This document shows positions 18,656 to 27,216 of a stretch of 64,000 nt of DNA, in pieces (position 1 is the first letter of the stretch; each line of letters starts with the position of its first letter). The notes beneath the pieces were generated by a model. The model ran no database searches and was not told the DNA's origin. It saw nothing but the letters and a program-made list of their open reading frames with translations. Source of the stretch: Kaistia dalseonensis (GTDB taxonomy: Bacteria > Pseudomonadota > Alphaproteobacteria > Rhizobiales > Kaistiaceae); the NCBI RefSeq assembly GCF_030814715.1, contig NZ_JAUSVO010000004.1, positions 620,001-684,000 on the forward strand, written 5' to 3'. The translations under genes and the position numbers were made by a program.

Positions 18656-19309
18656 TCAGCCCGCCGGGCTCGGCACCGGTGTGTTGAGCAACTGCTGCTC
18701 CCACAGATAGGCGATGCCACTGCCCGCAGCATGCTGGATGAGCACCTCGGTGAGCGGACCGGCGGTCTTTGCCCGCGCCCAGTCGCGCTGCCATTCCGCC
18801 GCCAGCGCCATCCAGGTGATCATGTTCACGCCAGCCGCGATCATGCGCTGGATGGCGATCTCATGCGCCTCTGTCGAAACGGCGCCGGACGCATCGGTGA
18901 CGACTGTTACGTCCCAGCCTTCGCCGGCCGCCTGGATTGCCGGCATCGCGACACAGACCTCGGTCCACAGGCCAGCCAGGACCAGTTGCTTGCGACCTGT
19001 CGCCTTGACCACGTCGACAACATTTGGATCCTCCCAGGTGTTGATCAGCGTCCGGTCGATGATCTCTTGGCCGGGAAACACGTTGGTGATCTGCGGGAAG
19101 ATATGACCGCCGCGATCCGCGACGACGCTGGTCAGGATGGTGGGCACGCCGAATACCTTCGCAGCCTTCGCCAGCGCCGCCGAGTTGTTGACCACGGTAT
19201 GCGGATCGTGGCTGTTCAGGTTCGCGAGCTGGTAGGGCTGATGGTCTATAAGGACCAGCACGGAATCTGCGGGGCGAAGAAGCGAAGCAAGACCGTTGCG
19301 AACAGCCAT
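18656..19309 (-). CDS. Isochorismatase-family cysteine hydrolase
   Basis: This 217-residue protein has the family core with catalytic Asp22 (VLVLIDHQPYQ) and Cys119 (LAGLWTEVCVAMPAI). It is similar in layout to YcaC-type hydrolases, whose substrate is uncertain, rather than to nicotinamidases. It is transcribed towards the NTF2 genes and starts 411 bp from the divergent pirin gene. The start MAVRNGLASLL at 19307-19309 follows AGGAGA on the minus strand. Confidence 0.85.
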   Translation of the reverse strand: MAVRNGLASLLRPADSVLVLIDHQPYQLANLNSHDPHTVVNNSAALAKAAKVFGVPTILTSVVADRGGHIFPQITNVFPGQEIIDRTLINTWEDPNVVDVVKATGRKQLVLAGLWTEVCVAMPAIQAAGEGWDVTVVTDASGAVSTEAHEIAIQRMIAAGVNMITWMALAAEWQRDWARAKTAGPLTEVLIQHAAGSGIAYLWEQQLLNTPVPSPAG

Positions 19310-19720
19310 TCTAATCTCCTGAGTCTTGTGGGAAGCAGCTCATCGGCTGCTGGTAATTAACGATTCCGTTCGCGCTTTGCGGTGCAGGACATGCCGCTCT
19401 GGTGCCGTTCTTGCTGCCTTTCCGGCTCGTCGTAACGCGGAGGCTTGAGTTCGCTCGGTTTGTCGGAAAAGCTGCGGCCGAATTTCGACGGATCTGGCGC
19501 CAGGAATGCGCCATGGCCAGACGGTGCGGCGAGCGCAGCAAGCGACATCTCCATTGGCGACACTGTCGTGCCTGCTCCTGCCAAGCTTTGTTGCGAAACG
19601 CGGAGCGCCGAAGGGACATCGCGGACGTGCGGCGTTCGTGGAATTGCCGGTGCCGGAGGGCATTTCGACCGCGGGCTACGACGATCTCTCGTCAGGATCA
19701 GGTGATCCGGAAACAAAGGG
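19310..19720. other. 411-bp divergent gap between isochorismatase and pirin genes
   Basis: This should hold the divergent promoters. No convincing -35/-10 pair or operator was seen. A minus-strand frame of 68 codons (19357-19563, GTG start, beginning MSPMEMSLAALAAPSGHGAF) and a plus-strand frame ending in AAFVELPVPEGISTAGYDD (to about 19724) look faintly protein-like but have no recognised family, so neither is called as a gene. Confidence 0.4.
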
Positions 19721-20665
19721 ATGATGCATATGAGCTGGAACCCTTCAATTGAACCGGGCTGTCCGGACGAGGTCGGGATCGATGCGATCGAGACCCTGAT
19801 CGTCCCGCGCTCGCGCGATATTGGCGGTTTCGAGGTACGGCGCGCGCTGCCCGCGCCGAAGCGGCAGATGGTCGGGCCGTTCATCTTCTTCGATCAGGCC
19901 GGGCCCGCAGAGTTGCTGACCGGACAGGGCGTCGACGTCCGGCCGCATCCGCATATCGGCCTCGGCACAGTTACCTACCTGTTCAAAGGCGACTTCCATC
20001 ACCGTGACAGCACCGGCGCCGATCAGATCATCAGCCCCGGCGCGCTGAACTGGATGGTCGCGGGGCGCGGCGTCACGCATTCGGAGCGCACATCCGCGAT
20101 GGCGAGGAGCGGTCCGAACAGCCTTTTCGGGATCCAGACCTGGCTGGCCCTGCCGGACAGCTATGAGGACGTAGCGCCCAGTTTCGAGCATCATGGCAAG
20201 GAAACGCTGCCCGTGATTGAGGACCGCGGTGTCACCGTTCGGCTCATTCTCGGAAACGCCTATGGAAAGGCTGCGCGCGCGACGATGCTCTCCGAGACAT
20301 TCTACGCCGATGTGAAGCTTGAACCGGGAAGCCGATTGCCGATGCCGGACAACCACGAAGACCGCGGCATCTACATCGTCGAAGGATCGATCTCGGTTGC
20401 CGGACAGGACTTCGAGGCTTCGCAGATGATGGTGTTTCGACCGGGCGACCGCATCACAGTGGCCGCCGGAGACCAGGGCGCGCGGCTGATGATCCTCGGC
20501 GGTGCGACCTTCAACAGACCACGCTACATCTGGTGGAACTTCGTCGCCTCCTCAAAGGAGCGCATCGAGCTCGCCAAGGCCGAATGGCGCGCCGCGAACT
20601 GGGGCAAGGGACGCTTCGATCTGCCTGTCGACGACCGGAATGAGCACATTTCCCTTCCGGATTGA
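19721..20665 (+). CDS. Pirin-family cupin protein
   Basis: The 314-residue protein is a bicupin of the pirin family. The metal ligands expected from the family are visible: His76 and His78 in RPHPHIGLGT, and His120 and Glu122 in VTHSERTS. Bacterial pirins include quercetin dioxygenases and redox-sensing proteins, so the reaction is open. Three closely spaced Met codons (19721, 19724, 19730) follow AAAGGG. It is followed 113 bp later by the Kef-type antiporter on the same strand. Confidence 0.9.
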   Translation: MMHMSWNPSIEPGCPDEVGIDAIETLIVPRSRDIGGFEVRRALPAPKRQMVGPFIFFDQAGPAELLTGQGVDVRPHPHIGLGTVTYLFKGDFHHRDSTGADQIISPGALNWMVAGRGVTHSERTSAMARSGPNSLFGIQTWLALPDSYEDVAPSFEHHGKETLPVIEDRGVTVRLILGNAYGKAARATMLSETFYADVKLEPGSRLPMPDNHEDRGIYIVEGSISVAGQDFEASQMMVFRPGDRITVAAGDQGARLMILGGATFNRPRYIWWNFVASSKERIELAKAEWRAANWGKGRFDLPVDDRNEHISLPD

Positions 20666-20778
20666 CCGGATAGGGCCTGAAGTCGGACGAACGCGAAGCT
20701 CAACGGCATGTGCCACAAGCTATGCTGGCCCTATGAAGAACCTTCGTACGCAGGACACCCCACTGGAAAGGCAAGTCG

Positions 20779-22560
20779 ATGGCTGAAGCGAGCCTTGGGC
20801 AGACGATCGGTCCAGCGGTCGTCCTGATGGGGGCGGCTGTTCTTGCCGTGCCGTTGTTCCAGCGGATCGGCCTTGGATCGGTTCTGGGCTATTTCGCCGC
20901 CGGCCTGCTGGTCGGGCCGTCGGTGCTGAGCCTCATCACCGATGCCGAGGCCATTCTTCATTTCTCCGAGCTCGGGGTGGTGATGTTCCTGTTCGTGATC
21001 GGACTGGAACTGCGCCCACAGAAACTATGGGCGATGCGTGGCCAGATCTTCGGGCTGGGCTGTGTCCAGGTGGCGGCCGCGACATCCGCCCTGGCGCTGT
21101 CCGGTGTAGCGGTCTTCGGCTTTTCCGGCACGGTCGCCTTCATCGCCGGTGCGGGCTTCGTTCTTTCCTCGACCGCCGTCATCATGTCGGTGCTGCAGGA
21201 TCGGGGCGAACTCGCCAGCGCGGAGGGCCAGAAATCGGTCGCGATCCTGCTGTTCGAGGACTTGATGATCGTGCCGCTTCTGGCGGTGGTCGCCTTCCTG
21301 TCGCCCCTGTCGCACGGGCAGGCCGAATGGATCGACATACTGGTCGCGGCGGCCGCGCTGGTGGCGCTGCTGGGGGTGGGGCGCTGGGGCCTGAACCCTT
21401 TCTTTGCTCTGCTGGCGCGCGCACGGACACGAGAGGTGATGACGGCCGGGGCGCTGCTGGTGGTCCTGGGCGCGGCGCTGTTGATGGATGCCGCCGGCCT
21501 CTCAATGGCAATGGGCGCCTTCCTTGCCGGTGTCATGCTGTCGAGCTCCAGTTACCGCCATCAGATCGAGAGCGATGTCGAACCGTTTCGCGGCCTGCTG
21601 ATGGGGCTGTTCTTCCTCGCTGTGGGAATGTCGCTCGATCTTTCCGTCGTCGCGGCCGAATGGCGGCTCCTGCTGGCGATGCTGGCTGCGTTCACTGTGG
21701 CCAAGGGCGCCATGGTCTATGCGGTCGCGCGCTTGTTCGGCAGCTCCAACCATCAAGCCGTGCATCGGACGTCCATGTTCCTGCAGGGCGGCGAATTTGC
21801 CTTTGTGCTCTATGCCGCCGCCATGTCGGGCGGTGTGATCGACGCGCGGGACAATGCGTTGTTCGTCACCGTCGTGATCCTGTCCATGGCCATAACGCCG
21901 CTGTTCATGATAGCGGCCGACCGGCTCTTGCGTTCCGGGGTGTCGATGGACGGCGTTGATGTCGCGCATGATCTGAGGGGGCGGATGCTCCTGATCGGCT
22001 TCGGCCGCTTTGGCCAGATCGCCTCGCAGCTTCTGCTATCCAGGGGCATCGACCTCGCCGTCATCGACCGGGACCCCGACCGCATCCGCGATGCCGCCCG
22101 ATATGGGTTCAAGGTCTTCTTCGGCGACGGCGCCCGACTGGACACGCTGCGCCAATCCGGCGCGCGTGAGGCGGATGCGATCATGGTCTGCATCGACGAT
22201 CGGAAGGCGGCGATACAGATCGTGGAACTGGCGCGGCATGAATTCCCGCAGGCCAGGCTCCTGGTGCGCAGCTATGATCGCAGCCACGCCGTCGAGCTGA
22301 TCCGCGCCGGCGTCGACTATCAGATTCGCGAGACGGTGGAATCCGCCTATCTGATGGGAGCGGAGGGCCTTCGTGCGCTGGGGTTTGCCGAGGTCGACAT
22401 TGAGGAGGCGGCTGAAGATATCCGCCAGCGCGACGCGGAGCGCCTGTCCGAGCAGGTCCAGGGAGATGCCATGTCCGGCCTGGATCGGCTGCTCACCAAA
22501 CCCATCCCGGAGCCGTTGGGCAGAGCGTCGGTGACCCCGCCGGCGGCAGAGCAAAACTGA
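20779..22560 (+). CDS. Kef-type K+/H+ antiporter with RCK domain
   Basis: This is a 593-residue CPA2-family antiporter. About twelve hydrophobic segments span residues 10-385 (for example VLGYFAAGLLVGPSVLSLI, LGVVMFLFVIGLELRP, LLFEDLMIVPLLAVVAFL). A TrkA-N/RCK nucleotide-binding domain follows (GRMLLIGFGRFGQIASQLLL, residues about 400-520). In KefB/KefC this domain senses glutathione adducts and NAD(H), giving potassium efflux during electrophile stress. The usual KefF/KefG quinone reductase partner is absent here. GGAAAGG lies before the ATG. Confidence 0.92.
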   Translation: MAEASLGQTIGPAVVLMGAAVLAVPLFQRIGLGSVLGYFAAGLLVGPSVLSLITDAEAILHFSELGVVMFLFVIGLELRPQKLWAMRGQIFGLGCVQVAAATSALALSGVAVFGFSGTVAFIAGAGFVLSSTAVIMSVLQDRGELASAEGQKSVAILLFEDLMIVPLLAVVAFLSPLSHGQAEWIDILVAAAALVALLGVGRWGLNPFFALLARARTREVMTAGALLVVLGAALLMDAAGLSMAMGAFLAGVMLSSSSYRHQIESDVEPFRGLLMGLFFLAVGMSLDLSVVAAEWRLLLAMLAAFTVAKGAMVYAVARLFGSSNHQAVHRTSMFLQGGEFAFVLYAAAMSGGVIDARDNALFVTVVILSMAITPLFMIAADRLLRSGVSMDGVDVAHDLRGRMLLIGFGRFGQIASQLLLSRGIDLAVIDRDPDRIRDAARYGFKVFFGDGARLDTLRQSGAREADAIMVCIDDRKAAIQIVELARHEFPQARLLVRSYDRSHAVELIRAGVDYQIRETVESAYLMGAEGLRALGFAEVDIEEAAEDIRQRDAERLSEQVQGDAMSGLDRLLTKPIPEPLGRASVTPPAAEQN

Positions 22561-22921
22561 GGGTTTCCGCTGGGGCTCGCCCACTGATACCGAAGATGAA
22601 CGACGACCCCGGGAAACTCCGATAAAGGTGTCACCTATAGCGCCCGTTGCTGATCGATGGAGGTTGGCGGCGACGGGCGGTGCGAGAGGGATCTTAACTG
22701 GGTCCTACGCCAGTCATGGGCAGCCAAATTGGACTTCGTGTCTTAGGGCGCCGCAGCGAAAACGTAGTTCTCAGTTTCATCGACGTCGGTGCACCATTTA
22801 CTTTCCCAATCCATTGAATTCGACCTCGCTTGAGGCAAGTCATGGCGTCACACGCCTTCGGATAAGCGAGCCGCCGTTCACCCCTCACTCGACTGGTCGC
22901 CTCACGACGGCGAGGGGGGCG
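22561..22921. other. 361-bp gap with no supported gene
   Basis: It separates the converging antiporter and EAL genes. I saw no terminator-like hairpin with a T-run, no repeat and no motif-bearing frame; a 114-codon plus-strand frame at 22628-22972 overlaps the EAL gene and looks random. Confidence 0.5.
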
Positions 22922-24292
22922 TCATCGCAGTACCACGAGATCCGGGGCTGGCGATGCCGGCAGGTGTCGTGAAAGAGGCTCAATATTGGACGGCTCCGGC
23001 GACAGGAACTTGCCGAACGCGTCAATGTCGAGCGGCGGGCTGAAGAGATAGCCCTGATAGGTCCGGCAACCGGTCTCGCGAAGGCGATCGAGCTGCTCGA
23101 CCGTTTCAACGCCCTCGGCGATCACCTCCAGGTTCAGCTTGCCGGCAAGTTCGATGATGGCTTCGGTGACGACCATGTTCGACGCGTTGGTGAGCATGTC
23201 GCGGACGAAGGACTGGTCGATCTTGATCTGGCCGAGCGGAAAGCTCTTGAGAACGCTCAAGGACGAATAGCCTGTGCCGAAATCGTCGAGCGACCAGATG
23301 ATGCCGATCGCCTTCAATGCGTTCATCTTGGCAACCGTTGCATCGACATTGTCGACGAACATGCTCTCCGTGAGTTCCAGCTTGAGTTTCGAAGGCGTGA
23401 CGCCGCTGAGGCGGACGATTTCGGAGACACTCTGGACGAAATCGGGCTGGCGGAACTGCGAGGCGCTGACATTGACCGCAATCGTGAGATGCCGCGTTTC
23501 GGGCTCGGCCTCCCACTGCGCAAGTTGGGCGCAGGCGGCACGCAGAACCCAGTTGCCGATCGGGACGATGAGACCCGTTTCCTCGGCGAGCGGGATGAAT
23601 TTGACGGGAGGAACATTGCCCAACTTGGCGTGCGGCCAGCTGATCAGAGCCTCGGCACCAACCACCTTTCCGGCCTCGTTGATCTGAGGCTGGTAGCGAA
23701 GCTGGAAATCGCCATTCGCAATGGCCTTGCGCATTTCGATGTCCATCATGCGGCGCGTCGAAAGGTCCGCATTCATGATGACGACAACGAAAATCAATTC
23801 GGCCATCGCAGTCAGCGTATTGGCCCAGACGCCGATCTCCGCGGCCTCGGCAGGAATAACCAAATCCGGGTCGTGAAAGCCGATCGACGTATTCGAAAAG
23901 ATGACAAAGCCGATCAGGCAAAATGCCGGCATGACATATTTCATGTAGATGCCGCCTCGCCGGAAAACGAAATAGCCGCCGAGGGCAACAGCGAGAAAAT
24001 GTATCTGTGTGGCGCGGTGCACGCCATCCGGCACGTTGTCGAAGAGACAGGAAACGGCGATGAACAGGGGCAAGAAAAGTCCGGCGAGCAAGGCCGCCCC
24101 CGTCAATCGTCCCTGATAGGCAAGCCAGCCCAAAGCAATGCCGAAAGCGATCAGGCCAGCATGCATTGCCGCCAAGAATGGCCGATCGAATTGAATGAAA
24201 GCCGCGGTCCAGCCCAAGCCGATCAAGATGGTGATCATGCTCGAGCCCAGCAAGCTGGCCCTAACCCGGCGCCGATGACCATCGTCTTTCAT
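22922..24292 (-). CDS. Membrane-bound EAL-domain cyclic di-GMP phosphodiesterase
   Basis: The 456-residue protein has five to six hydrophobic N-terminal segments up to about residue 175, then an EAL domain from about 185 to 435 with no GGDEF domain. The catalytic signature is complete: Glu214-Ala-Leu in GAEALISWP, NVSASQFRQ, LELTES, LDDFGTGYSSL, IKIDQSFV, and EGVET. It is therefore predicted to hydrolyse c-di-GMP to pGpG at the inner face of the membrane, lowering c-di-GMP. The signal sensed by the membrane part is unknown. Confidence 0.92.
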   Translation of the reverse strand: MKDDGHRRRVRASLLGSSMITILIGLGWTAAFIQFDRPFLAAMHAGLIAFGIALGWLAYQGRLTGAALLAGLFLPLFIAVSCLFDNVPDGVHRATQIHFLAVALGGYFVFRRGGIYMKYVMPAFCLIGFVIFSNTSIGFHDPDLVIPAEAAEIGVWANTLTAMAELIFVVVIMNADLSTRRMMDIEMRKAIANGDFQLRYQPQINEAGKVVGAEALISWPHAKLGNVPPVKFIPLAEETGLIVPIGNWVLRAACAQLAQWEAEPETRHLTIAVNVSASQFRQPDFVQSVSEIVRLSGVTPSKLKLELTESMFVDNVDATVAKMNALKAIGIIWSLDDFGTGYSSLSVLKSFPLGQIKIDQSFVRDMLTNASNMVVTEAIIELAGKLNLEVIAEGVETVEQLDRLRETGCRTYQGYLFSPPLDIDAFGKFLSPEPSNIEPLSRHLPASPAPDLVVLR

Positions 24293-24450
24293 AAAGAACT
24301 ACACATTTTATCTCATAATACCTGCACGAAAATCATATTTTGCCGTGGATGGCTGCATATTCGAAAGTAATAGGCGGCGTCTTGGCCTCTTGTGCCGCAA
24401 TGCCTCCCCCCTTGTCAGACCACATTTTCAGACGTTCTACCATCCCGACT

Positions 24451-24513
24451 TCATGTCGCCTGATCGGCCATTCCTGAACCCGCGCCAGTGACGATGGCAA
24501 CCTTTTCGACCAA
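24451..24513 (-). pseudogene. 20-residue stub of a short-chain dehydrogenase N-terminus
   Basis: From a TTG at 24511-24513 the frame reads VEKVAIVTGAGSGM, the Rossmann TGxxxG start of SDR enzymes, then ADQAT and a TGA at 24451-24453. Nothing downstream continues the fold in any frame, so this is the leftover 5' end of a deleted SDR gene. It lies in the 399-bp gap (24293-24691) between the divergent EAL and cytochrome b561 genes, where nothing else was found. Confidence 0.6.
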
Positions 24514-24691
24514 TTGGTCTATCTCGCGCTCTCGCGTTCGTATGAGCAACGGTCGCAGCCCCGCAATGGCCATAGATTGCCGGCGCGATCCACGTGGCCT
24601 CCACACAACCTGCACACGGCCTCGATCTTCGATGGATAGGGTCCTGCCGAAACTGGCGTCGGCAGGGAGCCGGCCGAACAGGGATGGCTGC

Positions 24692-25261
24692 ATGACTGAA
24701 GTATCGCGAACAGGCCGCAGTGTCAGATATCCGGTGTCGATCCGCATCCTGCACTGGCTGCGAGCAATCCTGATCCTGGGTTTGATCGCGTGCGGCTGGT
24801 ATATGACCGGTCGCGCCGAATTCGATCCCACCGCCGGCATCCTGTATCCCAATCACAAGCAATTCGGGATCTTGGTCTGGCTGTTGGCGCTGGTGCATCT
24901 GACCCTGCGCTGGCGCTACCACGCTGTGCTGCCGCACAAACCGGCGGCTCTGAAAGCCTGGGAGAAACGGCTCTCGCACGGAACCCAACGGCTGATCATC
25001 GCCTTGACGCTCCTCACGCCGCTGCTGGGCTACGCCATGTCGAGCAGCATCCCGGATGGCGACGGCGTTCCTTTCTTCTTCATCTCGCATGTGCCGGAAA
25101 TCTTGCCGAAGAGCGATGCGGCATTCGCGGTGTTTCAGGCGCTGCACAAGTATTGCGCCTATCTCCTGCTGGCATGCATCGCTCTGCACGTAGCGGGCAC
25201 CATGAAGCACCGGCTCGACGACAAGGGCGGCGAGACCGACGTTCTCCCGCGCATGCTTTGA
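24692..25261 (+). CDS. Cytochrome b561
   Basis: A 189-residue, four-helix diheme cytochrome b561 of the bacterial CybB type. Candidate heme-ligand His residues lie in RILHWLRA, YPNHKQFG, ALHKYCAYL and IALHVAGTMKHR. It would move electrons between membrane quinol and other acceptors (CybB is a superoxide:ubiquinone oxidoreductase). The ATG at 24692 is chosen because the family similarity begins there; the open frame extends 68 codons upstream over the SDR stub. Confidence 0.9.
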   Translation: MTEVSRTGRSVRYPVSIRILHWLRAILILGLIACGWYMTGRAEFDPTAGILYPNHKQFGILVWLLALVHLTLRWRYHAVLPHKPAALKAWEKRLSHGTQRLIIALTLLTPLLGYAMSSSIPDGDGVPFFFISHVPEILPKSDAAFAVFQALHKYCAYLLLACIALHVAGTMKHRLDDKGGETDVLPRML

Positions 25262-25291
25262 AATGCGCCGCGGTGCCCCGCAGCGCTCCCG

Positions 25292-26374
25292 TTACGCATC
25301 CTGTGCAGCGGGATGACGCTTTGCCTTTGCAAAGATCATCTCGAACATCGCACCGCCCCCCGGCGCGCCTCGGTAGCGAAGACGACCGCCATGCGCCTCC
25401 ACGATCGCGCGCACCACCGACAGGCCAAGTCCGTTGCCGCTCATGTCCGACGAGCGGGCCGGCTCGCCGCGCACGAAAGGATCGAAGACACGGGTCGCCA
25501 TCCCGGGCGAAAGCCCCGGGCCCTCATCGGCGACACCCAGAAGAATCTCGCCGTCGCCCTCAGCCAGCGAGATCGTTATCGTGCCCCGAACCGAATAACG
25601 CTGCGCGTTGGTGACGAGCGCGAGCAGGGCCTGACGGATGCGTGTCGCATCGGCATCAACCACGACGTCGGCGAGATCGAGCTCTATTCGGAAGCCGCTG
25701 GCGCGCAGATCATGCGCCATCAACTCTGCCATCTGCTCGATTTCCGGCGCGAGGCGGACCGGCTTTACGCGCAGGTCCAGATGCCCGCTGTCGGCGAGCG
25801 TCACGGTCCGCAGATCCTCGACCAGCCGGGCCAGCCCGTCAACTTGCAGAATGAGGGCATGAAGCGAGCCTTCGTCCGGCTCGAACACCCCATCGATCAT
25901 CCCCTGCAGGCGCCCCTTCAGAATGGTGAGCGGCGTGCGCAACTCGTGCGCGATGGTCGCATTCCACAGGGCCATGTCGGCGGCCATGTCCTGCAGGCGC
26001 TGCGCCATCGTGTTGAAATCGTCGATCAGGGCCGCCGTCTCGCCAAGAGCCCGATCGCCGACCCGTGCGCGCGCCGTCAGATCTCCCGCCGTGATGCGCC
26101 GTGCGTTCGCGGCGAGCGATTCCAGCGGCTCCAGGATCCGACGCGCGAGGCGGAATGAAATCAGGGCCGCGATCGGCAGCGTGACGGCGATCAACACGCC
26201 GACGATCAGGAAATCGCCAATATTCAGGGAGCTCTCGGATTCCGGCATCGGGTAGAACGCGACGATTGCCGTGTAGGCGAGATAGGTTCCGAAGAAGACC
26301 AGAAGGCCAGCCGTTACGGTGATCGCCGACATGGCGATGAGAATTTGCCGGCTCAATCCGGCGCGCGGGATCAT
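25292..26374 (-). CDS. BaeS-like sensor histidine kinase
   Basis: The 360-residue kinase has transmembrane segments at about 8-38 and 54-74, a very short periplasmic loop, a HAMP domain (RRILEPLESLAANARRIT), the H-box NATIAHELRTPLTIL (His143), N-box LALVTNAQRYS, G1 DEGPGLSPG, F-box VFDPFVRG and G2 GNGLGLSVV. The short loop suggests sensing within the membrane, as in envelope-stress kinases. It lies 4 bp after the response regulator stop, in one operon divergent from an RND efflux pair, so it probably controls that pump. Confidence 0.92.
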   Translation of the reverse strand: MIPRAGLSRQILIAMSAITVTAGLLVFFGTYLAYTAIVAFYPMPESESSLNIGDFLIVGVLIAVTLPIAALISFRLARRILEPLESLAANARRITAGDLTARARVGDRALGETAALIDDFNTMAQRLQDMAADMALWNATIAHELRTPLTILKGRLQGMIDGVFEPDEGSLHALILQVDGLARLVEDLRTVTLADSGHLDLRVKPVRLAPEIEQMAELMAHDLRASGFRIELDLADVVVDADATRIRQALLALVTNAQRYSVRGTITISLAEGDGEILLGVADEGPGLSPGMATRVFDPFVRGEPARSSDMSGNGLGLSVVRAIVEAHGGRLRYRGAPGGGAMFEMIFAKAKRHPAAQDA

Positions 26375-26378
26375 CGCG

Positions 26379-27062
26379 TCACGCCATCAGCCGGTAGCCC
26401 ACGCCGCGCACGCCTGGCAGCAAGCCCACGGCACCTCCTTGCTCGAGCTTCTTGCGCAGTTTGCTGAGATGGCTGTCTACCGTGCGGTCGAGGGCGTTGG
26501 AGCCTGGCATGCATGCATCCACGAGCTCGCTTCTGGTGAAGACCTTCGCGGGGCTCCGTGCCATGTGGGCGAGGATGCGGAATTCGGTGAGCGTCAACAC
26601 GAGTGGTACGGCCTCGGCGCCGGCGCCCAGGCTTGCCTGATAGGCATCGAGATCGATCACGAGATCACCGACACGCAAGACGCCCGCAGCCGATGCCAGT
26701 CCAGAGCGGCGAAGGACAGCCTTCGCGCGCGCGACGACCTCGATCGGATTGAAGGGTTTCACCACATAGTCGTCCGCCCCGATGCGCAGACCCTGAAGAC
26801 GGTCAATATCCTTGTCGAGGGCGGTGATCATGATGGCGGCCGTGTTTCCGCGGCGTCGCAGTTCGGCCAGCACCTCCCATCCGTCAAGACGGGGCATCGT
26901 GACGTCGAGAAGGACCAAGTCCGGCTTCAAAGCGAGATGCAGGTCGAGTGCGGTGCGGCCGTCGCGAGCCTGGACTGTCCGGAATCCCTCGCGCACGAGG
27001 TAAGCGTCGAGGATCGCGGAAATCTCGTCGTCGTCTTCGGCTATCAGAACGAGGGCTGTCAT
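26379..27062 (-). CDS. OmpR/BaeR-like response regulator
   Basis: The 227-residue regulator has a receiver domain with the acidic pocket AEDDDE, the phosphoacceptor Asp53 (LVLLDVTMPRLDG), the switch Thr in MITALD and Lys in DDYVVKPFN, followed by an OmpR-type winged helix (TLTEFRILAHMARSP, VDSHLSKLRKKLE, GVGYRLMA). Together with the kinase it resembles the BaeSR envelope stress system that controls MdtABC in enterobacteria. The RND adaptor starts 155 bp away on the other strand. Confidence 0.93.
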   Translation of the reverse strand: MTALVLIAEDDDEISAILDAYLVREGFRTVQARDGRTALDLHLALKPDLVLLDVTMPRLDGWEVLAELRRRGNTAAIMITALDKDIDRLQGLRIGADDYVVKPFNPIEVVARAKAVLRRSGLASAAGVLRVGDLVIDLDAYQASLGAGAEAVPLVLTLTEFRILAHMARSPAKVFTRSELVDACMPGSNALDRTVDSHLSKLRKKLEQGGAVGLLPGVRGVGYRLMA

Positions 27063-27216
27063 GAGGTCCTCCTAACACGTTGGATGCCATCCGGCTCGCT
27101 TTGCGTCGAGCGCTCTCGCTTCGTCTCCATCAAGTCGCAACATGGGCTCCACACGGCATCAACACGGCGGATCGATAGAGGCGGCGTCGCCCCGAGCGAT
27201 GGAACCGCTTTGACGG

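Noticed and set aside
19357-19563. 68-codon minus-strand frame between isochorismatase and pirin
   Set aside because: Weak start (GTG, distant AGGAG), no family resemblance; noted only in the gap description.
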